Shown: positions 41,528 to 51,513, counted from the first letter of the stretch. The stretch: 62,880 nucleotides of DNA from Candidatus Fibrimonadaceae bacterium (GCA_031281265.1 JAITFO010000055.1:1-62880), one strand, 5' to 3'. The notes: generated by a model not told the origin, from the sequence alone. Program-made: numbers and translations.

Positions 41528-43915
41528 TTATCTTGAGGTTTTCGCAACCCCTATCCTAACCCATTTCTCCTTTTTCTTCCCGCTGGCAAACTTAACGGTG
41601 AGCCTAGCGCTGTAAATATCACTTCCCAGCTTTGAAAGATCCAAATCAACTTGGTTTGAACCATAATTCACGCTGGAAACATCCAAATTAAATACTTTAA
41701 AACCTGTTATGTCAAAAATATCCAAGCTCGCGCTGCTCGCAGGAGCAAGGATTCTAAACCTCATCGCAGCTTTACCGTTTCTTATCGGGTTTGGGAAAAT
41801 AAAGAATTCCGAGATTTCCTCTCTCATTTCCAAAGCGGTGGCAACCTGTTTATACTCTTTTGCGCTTGGCAAATAAAAAGCGCTTACTTTTCCCCTGTGT
41901 TTGGCAAATAGATATTTATAATCGTCAGAAACATGGAGAAGCAGAGTATCTGGATTGTCATATTCAAAAGTTCCGGCGGCAAGTGGGAATTCACCGCTTA
42001 ACAATTTGCCTTTGCTATTCACCGCTAAAACCAAACCGTTATTTACGGGAACTAAAATGTAAAGCGAGTCGTTTCCAGTTAAATCAATCGCAATAGGTTT
42101 TGAATGGAAATTTGTAAAAGGCTCGCCATTGGAGAGTATAGCCGGAAAATTCGGTAGAGGAACGCTATTGGAATCAATGATATAAAGCCTGTTGTTGCCA
42201 AGATATATGGAATCTCTGTATAGGGGAATGCGGGTAAAATCCGGGGCTTTTGATTTTGCAAAATCTTCCTCTGTTGGTATGTATGGCCACTCCTCTTTTG
42301 AAATTGGCTTTGCGTATTTCCCAATCCATTCTACTTCAACCGGAATCTTCAAAGCTCTCCAGTTTATAACGCTATCGCCGGTAAAGAGGTTATATGTTCT
42401 CTCCTGTTTTGCGTCTGGAGGAATTTTCGCTGTTATTTTTATCCCCGAATATCCGCCAAAAGTGGATGCCGTATTTCCATAGCCGCTGGGCTTTATAGAA
42501 AATATGGTATCTAACTGTTTTTGCGGATTAACCCTTTTATGCGGAATTAAATCGCTGCCCGAACCGAAGTAAAAAACGCCCTCCCCTGCCGAATTTTTAA
42601 ACTCCTTGCCAAGCCCCAAAACGCCATCCGCCTCTATCAGAGATAGACCAAATTGATGGTCTCTGAATACATCGCCGTTCCAAGCATTTACCGCACCGTA
42701 GCGAATAAGGGAATCTATGTACCACTGGTTCACACGCCATGCAGCTATACCGCTTGCGGGAATTGCAGCGTCTATTTCATTTATTCCTTCTATTACGCCC
42801 GGGTCTTTATTCAAAAAAAGAGAATGTAAGCTGTCAACAGGAATTTCAACGAGTTTTCCTCCGTCCATTTTCACGGAGACTTTTCCATCTGCCCTATTGG
42901 TTCTCTGCCTGTTTTCCAGCAAAATATATTCGTTGTTGTTTATGGGAATTTTCACTATCTGTACAGCACCCGAACAGTTATAGCCAGCTGCGCAAATCTC
43001 AACGGTTTCTTTATTATTCAAACGCGGCGAAATTTCCTTGACATTTGCCCACCTGTTGTAAGCCCTCATCCATGCGCTCGGCAAGCTGGGGAAAAATCCG
43101 TTGCCGGCATTGTAACCCGCAAAATCCATCCCGTCAAAATAACCCAGCCTTGAAAATCCTTTCACAATGTCAAAAGAGTAAGGCAGCCCCAGCTCGCGCC
43201 CTATTTGGCTTGTTATTGTTCCGTTGATGCCCCAGTTCAAGCCGTCTTGGGAGGCGGTTTCGCTAGTCACTATAACAGAAAACACGGAATCTGCCTTGTT
43301 GAATTCATCGGCAGCTTTAACTTCAAAACCGCGCCAAAAGCATTGAGTTTCATCGCACCAAGTACTGTCTATATAAGCATCCATAAAATCACCGGGGGTG
43401 TTTGCGCCTTTGGTTCCCAGAGTTCCGCCGTCTATCAAGCGATTCGCACCAGCATGTGCAATTAAAATAACCCTTTTGCCCGCTGAAGGGGCAAAAGGAT
43501 CCCCGTATTCACCATCTTCTGACTTTTCTTTTGCCAGCTCTAGAACGTCGTTCACAAACCTAGCATAATCCGCCGCTCTTGCAGAATCAAAAGCCTCCAT
43601 TTTCTCGCCCTTGTAGCGGCTTGTGCGGTTATAATCTATAATGTGCTTTTGCAGTTTATATGAACTCTGCCTTTTTGGGAAAACCGTTGCGTTTATGGAA
43701 ACTTGCCCACCGCTCGCCTGTTTAAAATAATTATCGGCAAATTTTATATGGCTTTGCCAATACGCCTCATCTGCTCTTGAGTCTGTAAACGTGCCTCTAC
43801 CCGTTGTGAGCGAGTTATCCGGTTCTTCGTAAAGGAATTCAACTCTTAAAACGCGAACATCAAGGGCATCTGCAAAGCAGATGCCCGCAATGAACAACAA
43901 AAGCAAAAAGGGCAT
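41528..43915 (-). CDS. M6-like secreted pseudoprotease with T9SS-type C-terminal domain
   Basis: A 795-residue exported protein (signal MPFLLLLFIAGICFA). Residues 20-290 follow the layout of M6 peptidases, including ELGLPYSFDI and the GYFDGMDFAG block after it. The zinc motif HExxH, expected just before LGLP, reads SQIGR (Ser236, Gln237, Arg240), so it should be inactive. A central beta region follows, and the last 90 residues (FFIFPNPIRNGKA, LDIFDITGFKVF, LGSDIYSARLTV) look like a type IX secretion sorting domain, for surface delivery. Confidence 0.72.
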   Translation of the reverse strand: MPFLLLLFIAGICFADALDVRVLRVEFLYEEPDNSLTTGRGTFTDSRADEAYWQSHIKFADNYFKQASGGQVSINATVFPKRQSSYKLQKHIIDYNRTSRYKGEKMEAFDSARAADYARFVNDVLELAKEKSEDGEYGDPFAPSAGKRVILIAHAGANRLIDGGTLGTKGANTPGDFMDAYIDSTWCDETQCFWRGFEVKAADEFNKADSVFSVIVTSETASQDGLNWGINGTITSQIGRELGLPYSFDIVKGFSRLGYFDGMDFAGYNAGNGFFPSLPSAWMRAYNRWANVKEISPRLNNKETVEICAAGYNCSGAVQIVKIPINNNEYILLENRQRTNRADGKVSVKMDGGKLVEIPVDSLHSLFLNKDPGVIEGINEIDAAIPASGIAAWRVNQWYIDSLIRYGAVNAWNGDVFRDHQFGLSLIEADGVLGLGKEFKNSAGEGVFYFGSGSDLIPHKRVNPQKQLDTIFSIKPSGYGNTASTFGGYSGIKITAKIPPDAKQERTYNLFTGDSVINWRALKIPVEVEWIGKYAKPISKEEWPYIPTEEDFAKSKAPDFTRIPLYRDSIYLGNNRLYIIDSNSVPLPNFPAILSNGEPFTNFHSKPIAIDLTGNDSLYILVPVNNGLVLAVNSKGKLLSGEFPLAAGTFEYDNPDTLLLHVSDDYKYLFAKHRGKVSAFYLPSAKEYKQVATALEMREEISEFFIFPNPIRNGKAAMRFRILAPASSASLDIFDITGFKVFNLDVSSVNYGSNQVDLDLSKLGSDIYSARLTVKFASGKKKEKWVRIGVAKTSR

Positions 43916-43920
43916 TTATT

Positions 43921-45072
43921 TTAGCTACCAACTCTCCAAACGGTCACGGCTGTGCATTTGACGCCAGCACCGACGCCAGGACAATTTGTACCGTGCATCA
44001 GATACCAACTTTCCCAGCCACCACTATAAGTGGTTTTGACTAAAAAGAAATAATTCACCGTATAGCCTATGTCGTCTTCGTCGCGACCTACCGCTGGCGT
44101 AAATCGAGCCGTACTAGGACTTTCTGGCAGTGGACCCAACTGTGCTGGGTCATGACCAATTTGGTCACTAGTGCCATCATCTTTCATGAACCACTCTACA
44201 ATTTTAGCATTATTTTGGGCTACAAGATCACTTCCAGTATACTTGACATAACCCATAATAACTTCATCTTTCAAATAATTTTTGGAATTAGCTTGGTCTT
44301 TGACAAGAGTATAGTTTTTCACATAATTGGCTTGTAAATTTTTATTACCAGTTATAGTAAAAGTGTAGGTACTAGCACTCCATTCGGTTAAAGGACCATC
44401 CGACCATCTTTGAAATTCATAACCAGAACATGGGTTTGCAGTTACAGTCACAGATGTGCCATCACGGTAGCTTGGGCCCGGCGGGTTGCTTGTAACCGAA
44501 CCCGTACATGCAGTGGGGTCAACGGTGAGAGTTAGCGTGCGGTCTTTACACCCTTCAGGCGTCGCGTCAAATGGCTCCAAATCAACTCCAGCAGCCACTT
44601 CATTGGGTTTAGTACTGATATAAACCCTAACGGAAATCTGGACGCGACCTTTGGAATAATCACATGTATTGCCATTAAATTCAAGACCATCCGGTTGAAG
44701 GTTTTGAAAAGAAACACCATCTCCAAAATCGGAGCCAGGTCTTTCTAATGGTATGGGTTTGGATATATTATTTTCCAAATTTTTCAGCGTAATCTCTATA
44801 TTACTAATTTTAATTGACGCATCACTAGTCATAAGGTCCACTCTGCCCGTAACTTTGAGTTTACCACCAAAAATAGTCTTATCTACATCTTCTATAACAA
44901 CTCTCGAATCGGGGTTAACAGGTATTGGAGGCACATAATTAGGGTTATTAGGCTTTGCAGGCGGTTGCGGAGTAGGCTCAGACTCTCCTCCACAAGATGC
45001 TAAAAGGACCAATGCCAAGCACAAAGCTAAAAAGCACGGAACATGGAACAAAGGGTAGATTTTTTTTTGCAT
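43921..45072 (-). CDS. Lipoprotein with an InlB-B-repeat-like domain
   Basis: A 383-residue lipoprotein (ALVLLASCGGE lipobox) with a Pro-rich linker (PTPQPPAKPNNPNY). Residues about 60-185 are beta-rich with no recognised family. Residues about 185-250 (SVTSNPPGPSYRDGTSV, GYEFQRWSDG, ITGNKNLQANY) match the divergent InlB B-repeat/bacterial repeat fold often found in surface proteins. AGGAGG lies eight bases before the ATG. It is followed after five bases by the M6-like gene, so the two may act together on the surface. Confidence 0.72.
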   Translation of the reverse strand: MQKKIYPLFHVPCFLALCLALVLLASCGGESEPTPQPPAKPNNPNYVPPIPVNPDSRVVIEDVDKTIFGGKLKVTGRVDLMTSDASIKISNIEITLKNLENNISKPIPLERPGSDFGDGVSFQNLQPDGLEFNGNTCDYSKGRVQISVRVYISTKPNEVAAGVDLEPFDATPEGCKDRTLTLTVDPTACTGSVTSNPPGPSYRDGTSVTVTANPCSGYEFQRWSDGPLTEWSASTYTFTITGNKNLQANYVKNYTLVKDQANSKNYLKDEVIMGYVKYTGSDLVAQNNAKIVEWFMKDDGTSDQIGHDPAQLGPLPESPSTARFTPAVGRDEDDIGYTVNYFFLVKTTYSGGWESWYLMHGTNCPGVGAGVKCTAVTVWRVGS

Positions 45073-45156
45073 AAAAGCCTCCTATCTCGGTAAATATACA
45101 TTTTTTTTCAGAAAAAAGAAAAAAACTCCAAAAATAACTTCTATTTTGTGCTATTT

Positions 45157-46269
45157 TTAAGAAACAAGCAGGTGCTGCGCCCTAAGTATAAGGTATTCGC
45201 AAGCCTCTATGTCTTTAAAGTTCTTTTCAAGTTCGCGGTAAAATTTGCGGGCATCGCCGGTTTTATCTTGGGAGAGCAAAACGCTTATAAGATATACATA
45301 CGCTTTTGCAAGGCGCAAAGTGGAATAATTCTCCTTGTTGTCCATTATTCCATAAAGCCACGCCAAAGCGGTATACATATGTTCATCTATGCTTATTTCT
45401 TTGAGCGCAAATTTGCACATCATAAAGTTGCTCACAACCACATCAAAACCATCCGTTGTCCGCTGGTCGCTCATGTGCTTTAAGTTAAATTCGTTCAATA
45501 GCCACGCTACGTAGCATGCAGCCTTTTCCCTAGGCATCCTAAAAAAAGCCTCTTCGTTTGTCCCGGTGTAGCTCATAGCCAAGCTACGCCTCAAAGCTAC
45601 CGCATTGGAGAGTTTGGCTCTGTTCTCCTGCGTTAAATGCGATTCAAAACGCCCTTCTGGGAACACTACCGTAAACCAGTCAAGCCTAGTGGAGGCATAA
45701 AAGCATTTGGGGCAAACAGCAACCTGATAGCAGGAGAAGTCTACCGCGTTGGGATCCGGTTCATCCGGCTCAAAAACCGGAACAATTTCATCATCGCGCC
45801 ATCTGGGTTTGTAATAACTTTCATCCACTATAAAACCCGATACATTGTCAAAAGAGCATAACGGGCAAATCATCTTTAAAGTGCGAAAATGCCCTTTACC
45901 TTCGGACAGCCTGAAAAAGGTTTTGTTCAGTTCAATGTTTATTTCGTGGAAATCCCGCTCAAAATCGGTTATTGTAGAATATATTTGGAATGTATTCGCA
46001 GCTTTGAGCTGGTCCTGTACATCCTGTGAACCGCCAAAGAACGCTACTTTGCGATTTTCCTTGTTCAACTGCTCGTAGATATTCTTGAAAAACATTATAG
46101 CCGTACCGTCTATGCGTTCGGTAGAGCTTAGGTCAAAAGCCATATCCAATCTAGAATCCTTAATCTCATCCATAAGGAATGATTTATACTTGAGCGCTTG
46201 AGCAGAAGTAAATTCAGTGCCTAAATCGTAGCATAAGTAATGTCCTCGGACTTTTCTAGGTAAAAACAT
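45157..46269 (-). CDS. STAS domain fused to a DUF2225-like zinc domain
   Basis: A 370-residue cytoplasmic protein. Residues 1-115 form a STAS (anti-sigma antagonist-like) domain, with AFDLSSTERIDGTAIMFFKNIY. Residues 135-370 resemble DUF2225: MICPLCSFDNVSG, then YQVAVCPKCFYAS as the metal-binding knuckles, then a helical TPR-like tail. The fusion suggests a signalling protein. The ATG at 46269 follows TATATT by ten bases and no ribosome site is visible, so the message is probably almost leaderless. The upstream frame from 46326 reads through hisN. Confidence 0.7.
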   Translation of the reverse strand: MFLPRKVRGHYLCYDLGTEFTSAQALKYKSFLMDEIKDSRLDMAFDLSSTERIDGTAIMFFKNIYEQLNKENRKVAFFGGSQDVQDQLKAANTFQIYSTITDFERDFHEINIELNKTFFRLSEGKGHFRTLKMICPLCSFDNVSGFIVDESYYKPRWRDDEIVPVFEPDEPDPNAVDFSCYQVAVCPKCFYASTRLDWFTVVFPEGRFESHLTQENRAKLSNAVALRRSLAMSYTGTNEEAFFRMPREKAACYVAWLLNEFNLKHMSDQRTTDGFDVVVSNFMMCKFALKEISIDEHMYTALAWLYGIMDNKENYSTLRLAKAYVYLISVLLSQDKTGDARKFYRELEKNFKDIEACEYLILRAQHLLVS

Positions 46270-46279
46270 AAGTGTTATG

Positions 46280-46290
46280 AATATAGTAAA
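46280..46290 (-). promoter_or_regulatory. Promoter box TTTACTATATT before the STAS gene
   Basis: Exact copy of the recurrent box on the minus strand; the -10 hexamer ends ten bases before the ATG, so the start site would be about four bases before the start codon. Confidence 0.6.
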
Positions 46291-46291
46291 T

Positions 46292-47098
46292 TTATATGAT
46301 AGGGAGTGGGACCTCAAACCTTCCATTGCTGGCTATTGAGGTATAGCCTTCATGTATAGAGTGCAAAGGTTCTCCATTTGCGGAAAATAGGGATTTTTCG
46401 CCTTTTAAAGTTGAAAACGAACCGCCGGCTTCTTTAAAAATCAACGGATAGGGAGCTATATCCCAAAGCGACACCACAGGGTCTGCCATAATCTCCGCCT
46501 TGCCGCAAGCAACCAGATAATAACCAAAGCAATCCCCCCAACCTCGGTAGAGTTTTGCATTTTTTCGAATGTCACCAAACCACTCGCCATAGCCTTTGCT
46601 CTCCATTGTGTTTATGGTACCGGAGAGAACAAGGGAATTTTTGAGCTCGCCTATATCAGAAACCCTTATAGCCAAACCGCTTGTAGTGGCTTCGCCATCT
46701 CCTATAAACGCGCCACCCCCTGCGGTAGCCCAGATTTTGCTGTTCATAGCTGGAAGTTGAATCAAACCCGCCAGTGGAATTCCATTTTTAAGAATTGCTA
46801 TAACCGTTCCAAACAACGGAACCCCATAAATAAACGATTTTGTGCCATCTATGGGGTCTAGCACCCACTGATATTCCGCTTTTGGATTTTCCTGCCCAAA
46901 CTCTTCGCCTATAAACCCAAATTCGGGTGTTTCTTTTTGCGCAAAAGCCCTCACTCTTTCCTCTGCGTTTTTGTCCGCTATGGTAACTGGAGTGTTATCC
47001 GGTTTCCATTCAGTTTTAAAATCCGTTTTCCAATGCTTGAGAATTTCGCTTTGGGCAATGCTACCAGCGCAAAGAACCAAATGCAGAAGGTCTTGCAT
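46292..47098 (-). CDS. Histidinol-phosphatase-like inositol monophosphatase family enzyme
   Basis: Mg-dependent phosphatase of 268 residues. Metal motifs are FIGEEFG, VLDPIDGTKSF and SLWDIAPY. The segment YRGWGDCFGYYLVACGKAE matches the R-x-WGDCxGY pattern that separates HisN-type histidinol-phosphate phosphatases from inositol phosphatases. Start ATG directly follows the rodA stop (TAAATG), so it is the last gene of the rod-shape operon; its place there is probably incidental. Confidence 0.82.
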   Translation of the reverse strand: MQDLLHLVLCAGSIAQSEILKHWKTDFKTEWKPDNTPVTIADKNAEERVRAFAQKETPEFGFIGEEFGQENPKAEYQWVLDPIDGTKSFIYGVPLFGTVIAILKNGIPLAGLIQLPAMNSKIWATAGGGAFIGDGEATTSGLAIRVSDIGELKNSLVLSGTINTMESKGYGEWFGDIRKNAKLYRGWGDCFGYYLVACGKAEIMADPVVSLWDIAPYPLIFKEAGGSFSTLKGEKSLFSANGEPLHSIHEGYTSIASNGRFEVPLPII

Positions 47099-48310
47099 TT
47101 AAATATCCTTTCCTTTCAAGCGCAGATTTATCAGCAAACCCACAAAAATCATGCAAGTTAAAACAAAAGAACCACCGTAAGAGAGAAATGGCAAAGGCAA
47201 TCCTGTCACTGGCATAAAGCCAACAGTCATGGCTACATTTACAACCACGTGGAAAAACAGCGTGGCGCATATACCCGCAACCATCAGGTTCACAAAACTA
47301 TCGGGATACAATTTGCATATAGATATCCCTCGCAAAAGCAAAACGAAGAACAGAGCTAATACCACAAGTGTTCCAGCAAAACCGAATTGCTCTCCCAAAA
47401 CGCTGAATATAAAATCCGTGTGCTCTTCGGGCAAAAACGCCAAGTTGGTTTGCGAGCCTGCGCCAAATCCCTTGCCAAACATCCCGCCGCTTCCTATTGC
47501 CACCTGCGACTGTATAACCTGATAACCCTGCCCCTTTGGGTCTCGCATGGGGTCTATAAAAGTTAAAATGCGGCTTCGCTGGTGGTCTTCCATGGTGTTC
47601 CAAGCTATTTGACTGGCATATCCTGAGCTTATATCCACCGTCATCACTAGAATTATAAACCACAGAGGAAACTTGAACCTTACGGAGACAAAAAACACGC
47701 CTATTATCAGCAAACTCCAGGGAACCAAGCCCATTGTGGAAAATATAATGCTTGCCACGGGGCTAATAAATAAAAATAAATCCATCAACCTAAAACCCGC
47801 CCAATAAAAATGCACAAGCGTTATGACGGTGAAAACCAAAGCCGTGCTTAAATTAGGCTGTTTTAAAACGAGCAAAAACGGAACTATGAACAGCAAGCCC
47901 GGTATTAACAGAGTTCTGGGCTGCACTATGCTAACCCTGTTCCTAGAGAGCCAAAGAGAACTGACCATCAGATAAGCAATCTTGGCGAATTCCGAAGGCT
48001 GAAACCTAAAACCCGCAATATCCAGCCAACGGCCAGCACCCTTTGATATATGCCCGGAGTTCACAACCAAAAACAGAGCTATTATGGAGATGGCGTAGGA
48101 TATCCAAGCTATATTTTTCCAAGACTTTGATGGCAAAAAAACTATTATAGCGGCTATTATAAAACCTGCCGCAAAATGGATTATCTGCTTGAACCACTCA
48201 GTGTGATACCACACCAAATCCGTATTGCTAGTAGCGGAATAGACCAGCATAATCCCTATACCAATAAGAGCAAAGAGAGAGCCCATAAAAACCCAGTCTA
48301 TCTTTTTCAT
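47099..48310 (-). CDS. rodA: Peptidoglycan glycosyltransferase RodA
   Basis: SEDS-family membrane polymerase of lateral wall growth, 403 residues, about ten membrane helices. Family text includes KGAGRWLDIAGFRFQPSEFAKI, LKQPNLSTALVF and GFMPVTGLPLPFLSYGGS. The catalytic Asp of SEDS polymerases lies in the loop before helix 7 and is likely in DHQRSRILTFIDP. Starts at ATG overlapping the mrdA stop by 4 bp. RodA rather than FtsW because of the mre/PBP2 operon. Confidence 0.93.
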   Translation of the reverse strand: MKKIDWVFMGSLFALIGIGIMLVYSATSNTDLVWYHTEWFKQIIHFAAGFIIAAIIVFLPSKSWKNIAWISYAISIIALFLVVNSGHISKGAGRWLDIAGFRFQPSEFAKIAYLMVSSLWLSRNRVSIVQPRTLLIPGLLFIVPFLLVLKQPNLSTALVFTVITLVHFYWAGFRLMDLFLFISPVASIIFSTMGLVPWSLLIIGVFFVSVRFKFPLWFIILVMTVDISSGYASQIAWNTMEDHQRSRILTFIDPMRDPKGQGYQVIQSQVAIGSGGMFGKGFGAGSQTNLAFLPEEHTDFIFSVLGEQFGFAGTLVVLALFFVLLLRGISICKLYPDSFVNLMVAGICATLFFHVVVNVAMTVGFMPVTGLPLPFLSYGGSFVLTCMIFVGLLINLRLKGKDI

Positions 48311-50169
48311 TCGGTTACCGCCGTAGAAGTGAGGGGATTAAAATATGCATCCAAAACTTTTTGCGCTATGGGAGCAGCCATAGCTCCGCCACCACCTGCA
48401 TTTTCCAAAACCACGCCAACAGCTATTTCTGGCTTATCCAAAGGTGCCACAGCAACAAACCAAGCATGTGTTTTATCGCCATGTGGATTTTCTGCGCTAC
48501 CGGTTTTTCCACCGACTGTTACACCCGGAACAATGGCGCGGCGCCCCGTGCCATTAGGAGCGTTCACAACTTCATAAAGACCTTTGAGTACTATATTCCT
48601 AGTGCGCTCAGAAACTTTCCCTTCGCCTATTTTTTCTGGTTCAATTTTTCTGACCAATTCCCCTTCGGGGCTTACAATCTCTTTTAAAAAATGCGGCTTG
48701 TATAAACCATTGCCAGCAGCGAGCGTACCTACCATTACGGTTTGCTGCAAAGGAGTTACCAAAAGCGCACCTTGCCCAATGGCAATGTTTAAAATTTCGC
48801 CCGCGCTCCATTTCCATCCCTTTTTCTCAAACCATTTTTCATAAGAAGCGGAATCTATCAAAAGCCCAGAACGTTCATTTGGAATATCCACGCCTAGCTT
48901 AGAACCCAAGCCAAATCGCCTGCCCATGTCGCCTATTCTTTCGCTACCCATATCTAAACCCGCCTGGTAGAAAAATACATCGCAAGATTCCCTAAGCGCC
49001 CCCACAACATTCAGAACTGCATGCCCTCTTGCTAGCCAACATTTTGCATATCTATTCCCAAAACGCAGCCCGCCACCGCAGGATTTATATCTGGTATATT
49101 CAGAAAGAGTATTGGCTTCTAAGCCAGCCGCTGCGGTAATCACTTTAAAAACGGATGCCGGAGGGTACAGGCCGCTTATGGCGCGGTTTGTGAGCGGTTT
49201 TGCAGTGTCTAGGGCAACGGATGCCCACGCTTTGTGCAACTCTCTTTTTTCCAAAGAAAATATATTAGGATCCAAAGGCGGGCGACTTACCATTGCATAA
49301 ATTTCCCCATTCTGAGGATTGAGTGCAACAATGGCACCTTTTAAACCTTCTGGGATGGCATTTTCGGCTACTTTCTGAAGCCGCCAATCCAGAGTTGTGA
49401 CAATGGAGTTCCCGGATATCGGAGCGATGAAAGGCATTCCTTCCACTATTCCCATTTCACGCCCCATTGCGTTTACCTCTACAAACCTAAGCCCGTTGTT
49501 TCCTCTGAATTCCTGTTCATAGCTGAGTTCCAAACCCTTTTTGCCTATGCGATCTCCCATTACATAATGAGCGTTTTCTGGAAGTTCAAGTTCCTGTTCG
49601 GATATTTCGCTGGTATAGCCAAACACGTGCGCGCCATACATCCCAAAGGGATAATCCCTGCGCGATTCAACCAAAATTTCAATGCCGGGCAACTCTTCGC
49701 TGTGTTCTTCAAATAGCGCAACAATTTCGGGCGCTGCATCTTCTATAAGCCTCTGAAACCTGAATTTTTGCCATCTGCCTCTCTCAAAGGAAAATGAGAG
49801 CATCGCGGAATCCAGCAGACGTTTTCCATTGCTATCCTTTATTTTTAAAAGCCTCTCAAAAACAGAATCCCGAATTTCCTTGTTCTTAAACCCGCTATAC
49901 ATAAGGGATATTTGGTAAGAAGGTCTGTTGCGAACCAGAACAACTCCGTTGCGATCTAAAATAAGGCCGCGATTAGCTTTTATATTAACTTTGCGAATGC
50001 GATTTTCTTCTGCTCTTTTAAGGTTGTTTTCGTATTCAAAGTATTGCAGCTGCAAAAGCCTTATGAGCAAAATGGAGAATGCCACTATACATACACAGAT
50101 GAACACAAAGATTTTTAGATTCACTTCCTGTCTTATATCTTCTTCCGATTGCTGAAAATTGGAATACAT
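48307..50169 (-). CDS. mrdA: Penicillin-binding protein 2 (MrdA)
   Basis: Class B transpeptidase that partners RodA. A single N-terminal membrane helix (residues 19-42), then the PBP dimerisation domain (NIKANRGLILDRNG), then the transpeptidase: SxxK in PPASVFK, SxN position as SCD in RESCDVFFYQ, and KTG in GGKTGSAEN. Length 620. It overlaps rodA by 4 bp and follows mreD by 11 bases. Confidence 0.94.
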   Translation of the reverse strand: MYSNFQQSEEDIRQEVNLKIFVFICVCIVAFSILLIRLLQLQYFEYENNLKRAEENRIRKVNIKANRGLILDRNGVVLVRNRPSYQISLMYSGFKNKEIRDSVFERLLKIKDSNGKRLLDSAMLSFSFERGRWQKFRFQRLIEDAAPEIVALFEEHSEELPGIEILVESRRDYPFGMYGAHVFGYTSEISEQELELPENAHYVMGDRIGKKGLELSYEQEFRGNNGLRFVEVNAMGREMGIVEGMPFIAPISGNSIVTTLDWRLQKVAENAIPEGLKGAIVALNPQNGEIYAMVSRPPLDPNIFSLEKRELHKAWASVALDTAKPLTNRAISGLYPPASVFKVITAAAGLEANTLSEYTRYKSCGGGLRFGNRYAKCWLARGHAVLNVVGALRESCDVFFYQAGLDMGSERIGDMGRRFGLGSKLGVDIPNERSGLLIDSASYEKWFEKKGWKWSAGEILNIAIGQGALLVTPLQQTVMVGTLAAGNGLYKPHFLKEIVSPEGELVRKIEPEKIGEGKVSERTRNIVLKGLYEVVNAPNGTGRRAIVPGVTVGGKTGSAENPHGDKTHAWFVAVAPLDKPEIAVGVVLENAGGGGAMAAPIAQKVLDAYFNPLTSTAVTE

Positions 50170-50180
50170 TCATTTAACCT

Positions 50181-50675
50181 CTATTTGTAAATCTCTGTTT
50201 TTCTTCCCATAGTGAGTGAGAACAAATAAAGGCAAGCAACTCCTATTATAACAGTGTAAAGCGTATTTGGAAGTGTGAAGGAGAATACCATCTTGGGAAC
50301 GTCGGAAACGGCTTTCCCAACTGAAAAATAATATATTATATCTTTTAAAAAATTTACCAAAGCCAAAACAACCACTTGCAAAAACAAATTCAAATCTATA
50401 AAGCTCTCGTTAATTTGCCCCACCACAAAACCAACGGTGCAATAAGCGAGCGAAAATGCCCCGAGCCATTCCGTAGGTGCATAGACATCGCAGAACAAAC
50501 CGGATACAAAGCCCATTACGCAACCAGCAAGACCTCCATACCTAAACGCAACCATAACCGTTAAAATAATCAAAAAGGAAGGCTGCACTCCAAGTATCTC
50601 AATCCGCGAAGCGATAACCGTTTGGAAAAGCGCCGCTATAAAAAATAAAAATGCATATACCAAAAATTTAAGCAC
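50181..50675 (-). CDS. mreD: Rod shape-determining protein MreD
   Basis: Small multi-pass membrane protein (164 residues, five or six hydrophobic segments) between mreC and mrdA. Sequence marks typical of MreD include the N-terminal FLFFIAALFQTVIASRIEIL and GLFCDVYAPTEWLG. Start is GTG at 50675, three bases after the mreC stop, with GAGGAA upstream. Confidence 0.88.
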   Translation of the reverse strand: MLKFLVYAFLFFIAALFQTVIASRIEILGVQPSFLIILTVMVAFRYGGLAGCVMGFVSGLFCDVYAPTEWLGAFSLAYCTVGFVVGQINESFIDLNLFLQVVVLALVNFLKDIIYYFSVGKAVSDVPKMVFSFTLPNTLYTVIIGVACLYLFSLTMGRKTEIYK

Positions 50676-50678
50676 GTG

Positions 50679-51497
50679 TCATTCCTCGCTCCATATAATC
50701 CAGTCCATGTTTTTACGAATAATAAAAACCTCTTCCAGAGATTCTATATGCTGCAATAATTTAATGGTTCCATAGCTTAGCACTTCTGAGTTGTTCTTGT
50801 TTAATTCACTCACAACACCAACAGGAATGCCTTTTGGATAAATACCGCCAAGCCCGGAAGTCACAAGCGTATCGCCTGGAATTAAATCTGCATAGCTGGA
50901 AACTTGAATTTGCATTTTGCCGTTTTCTCTGGAAAAAACAACTCCCAAAGCTCTGGAACGTTGCGATATAACCGAGGTTCTTGAATTTGGATCGGAAAGG
51001 AGCTGCACCATGGAATGTGTTGGGAAAACTTTTGAAACCTTGCCCACCAAGCCCTCTGTTGTAAACACAGGCATACCATAAGAGATTGAATCCATCTCAC
51101 CGTTGTTCACAACTACGGTAGTCATGTAAATACCCGGATTATGCCCTATTATCTGAGTGAGGAAAATGGGATAATCCCATTGGTTTTCAAAATGCAGAAG
51201 TCTTTTTAAACGTTCGTTTTCAATAACGTACTCTTTTGTTAAATCTATTTCCAATTTTAGTTTGGCATTTTCTTTTTTCAAAAGAGTATTTTCTTTGCTT
51301 AGGCTGCTTACATGCAAAGCATAAGAGAGCATGGACTGCGGTAAATAAAAAACACTCGAAAGAAAAAAATCTGCGATATTTTGCTTTTGCTTAATCTGCG
51401 TCAATTGCATATATAGAGAAATACAAACAAGTAATGCAAACACTGCTGATCCGCGTCCCCATTTGCATAGTTCAACTATATATCGGAATAAACTCAT
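50679..51497 (-). CDS. mreC: Rod shape-determining protein MreC
   Basis: Periplasmic scaffold of the elongasome, 272 residues. One membrane helix (residues 15-32), a coiled coil (ENTLLKKENAKLKLEIDL), then the beta domain with VNNGEMDSISYGMPVFTTEGLVGKV and SDPNSRTSVISQRS. Follows mreB by 16 bases. Confidence 0.92.
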   Translation of the reverse strand: MSLFRYIVELCKWGRGSAVFALLVCISLYMQLTQIKQKQNIADFFLSSVFYLPQSMLSYALHVSSLSKENTLLKKENAKLKLEIDLTKEYVIENERLKRLLHFENQWDYPIFLTQIIGHNPGIYMTTVVVNNGEMDSISYGMPVFTTEGLVGKVSKVFPTHSMVQLLSDPNSRTSVISQRSRALGVVFSRENGKMQIQVSSYADLIPGDTLVTSGLGGIYPKGIPVGVVSELNKNNSEVLSYGTIKLLQHIESLEEVFIIRKNMDWIIWSEE

Positions 51498-51513
51498 CGC
51501 TCAATTACAGTTA

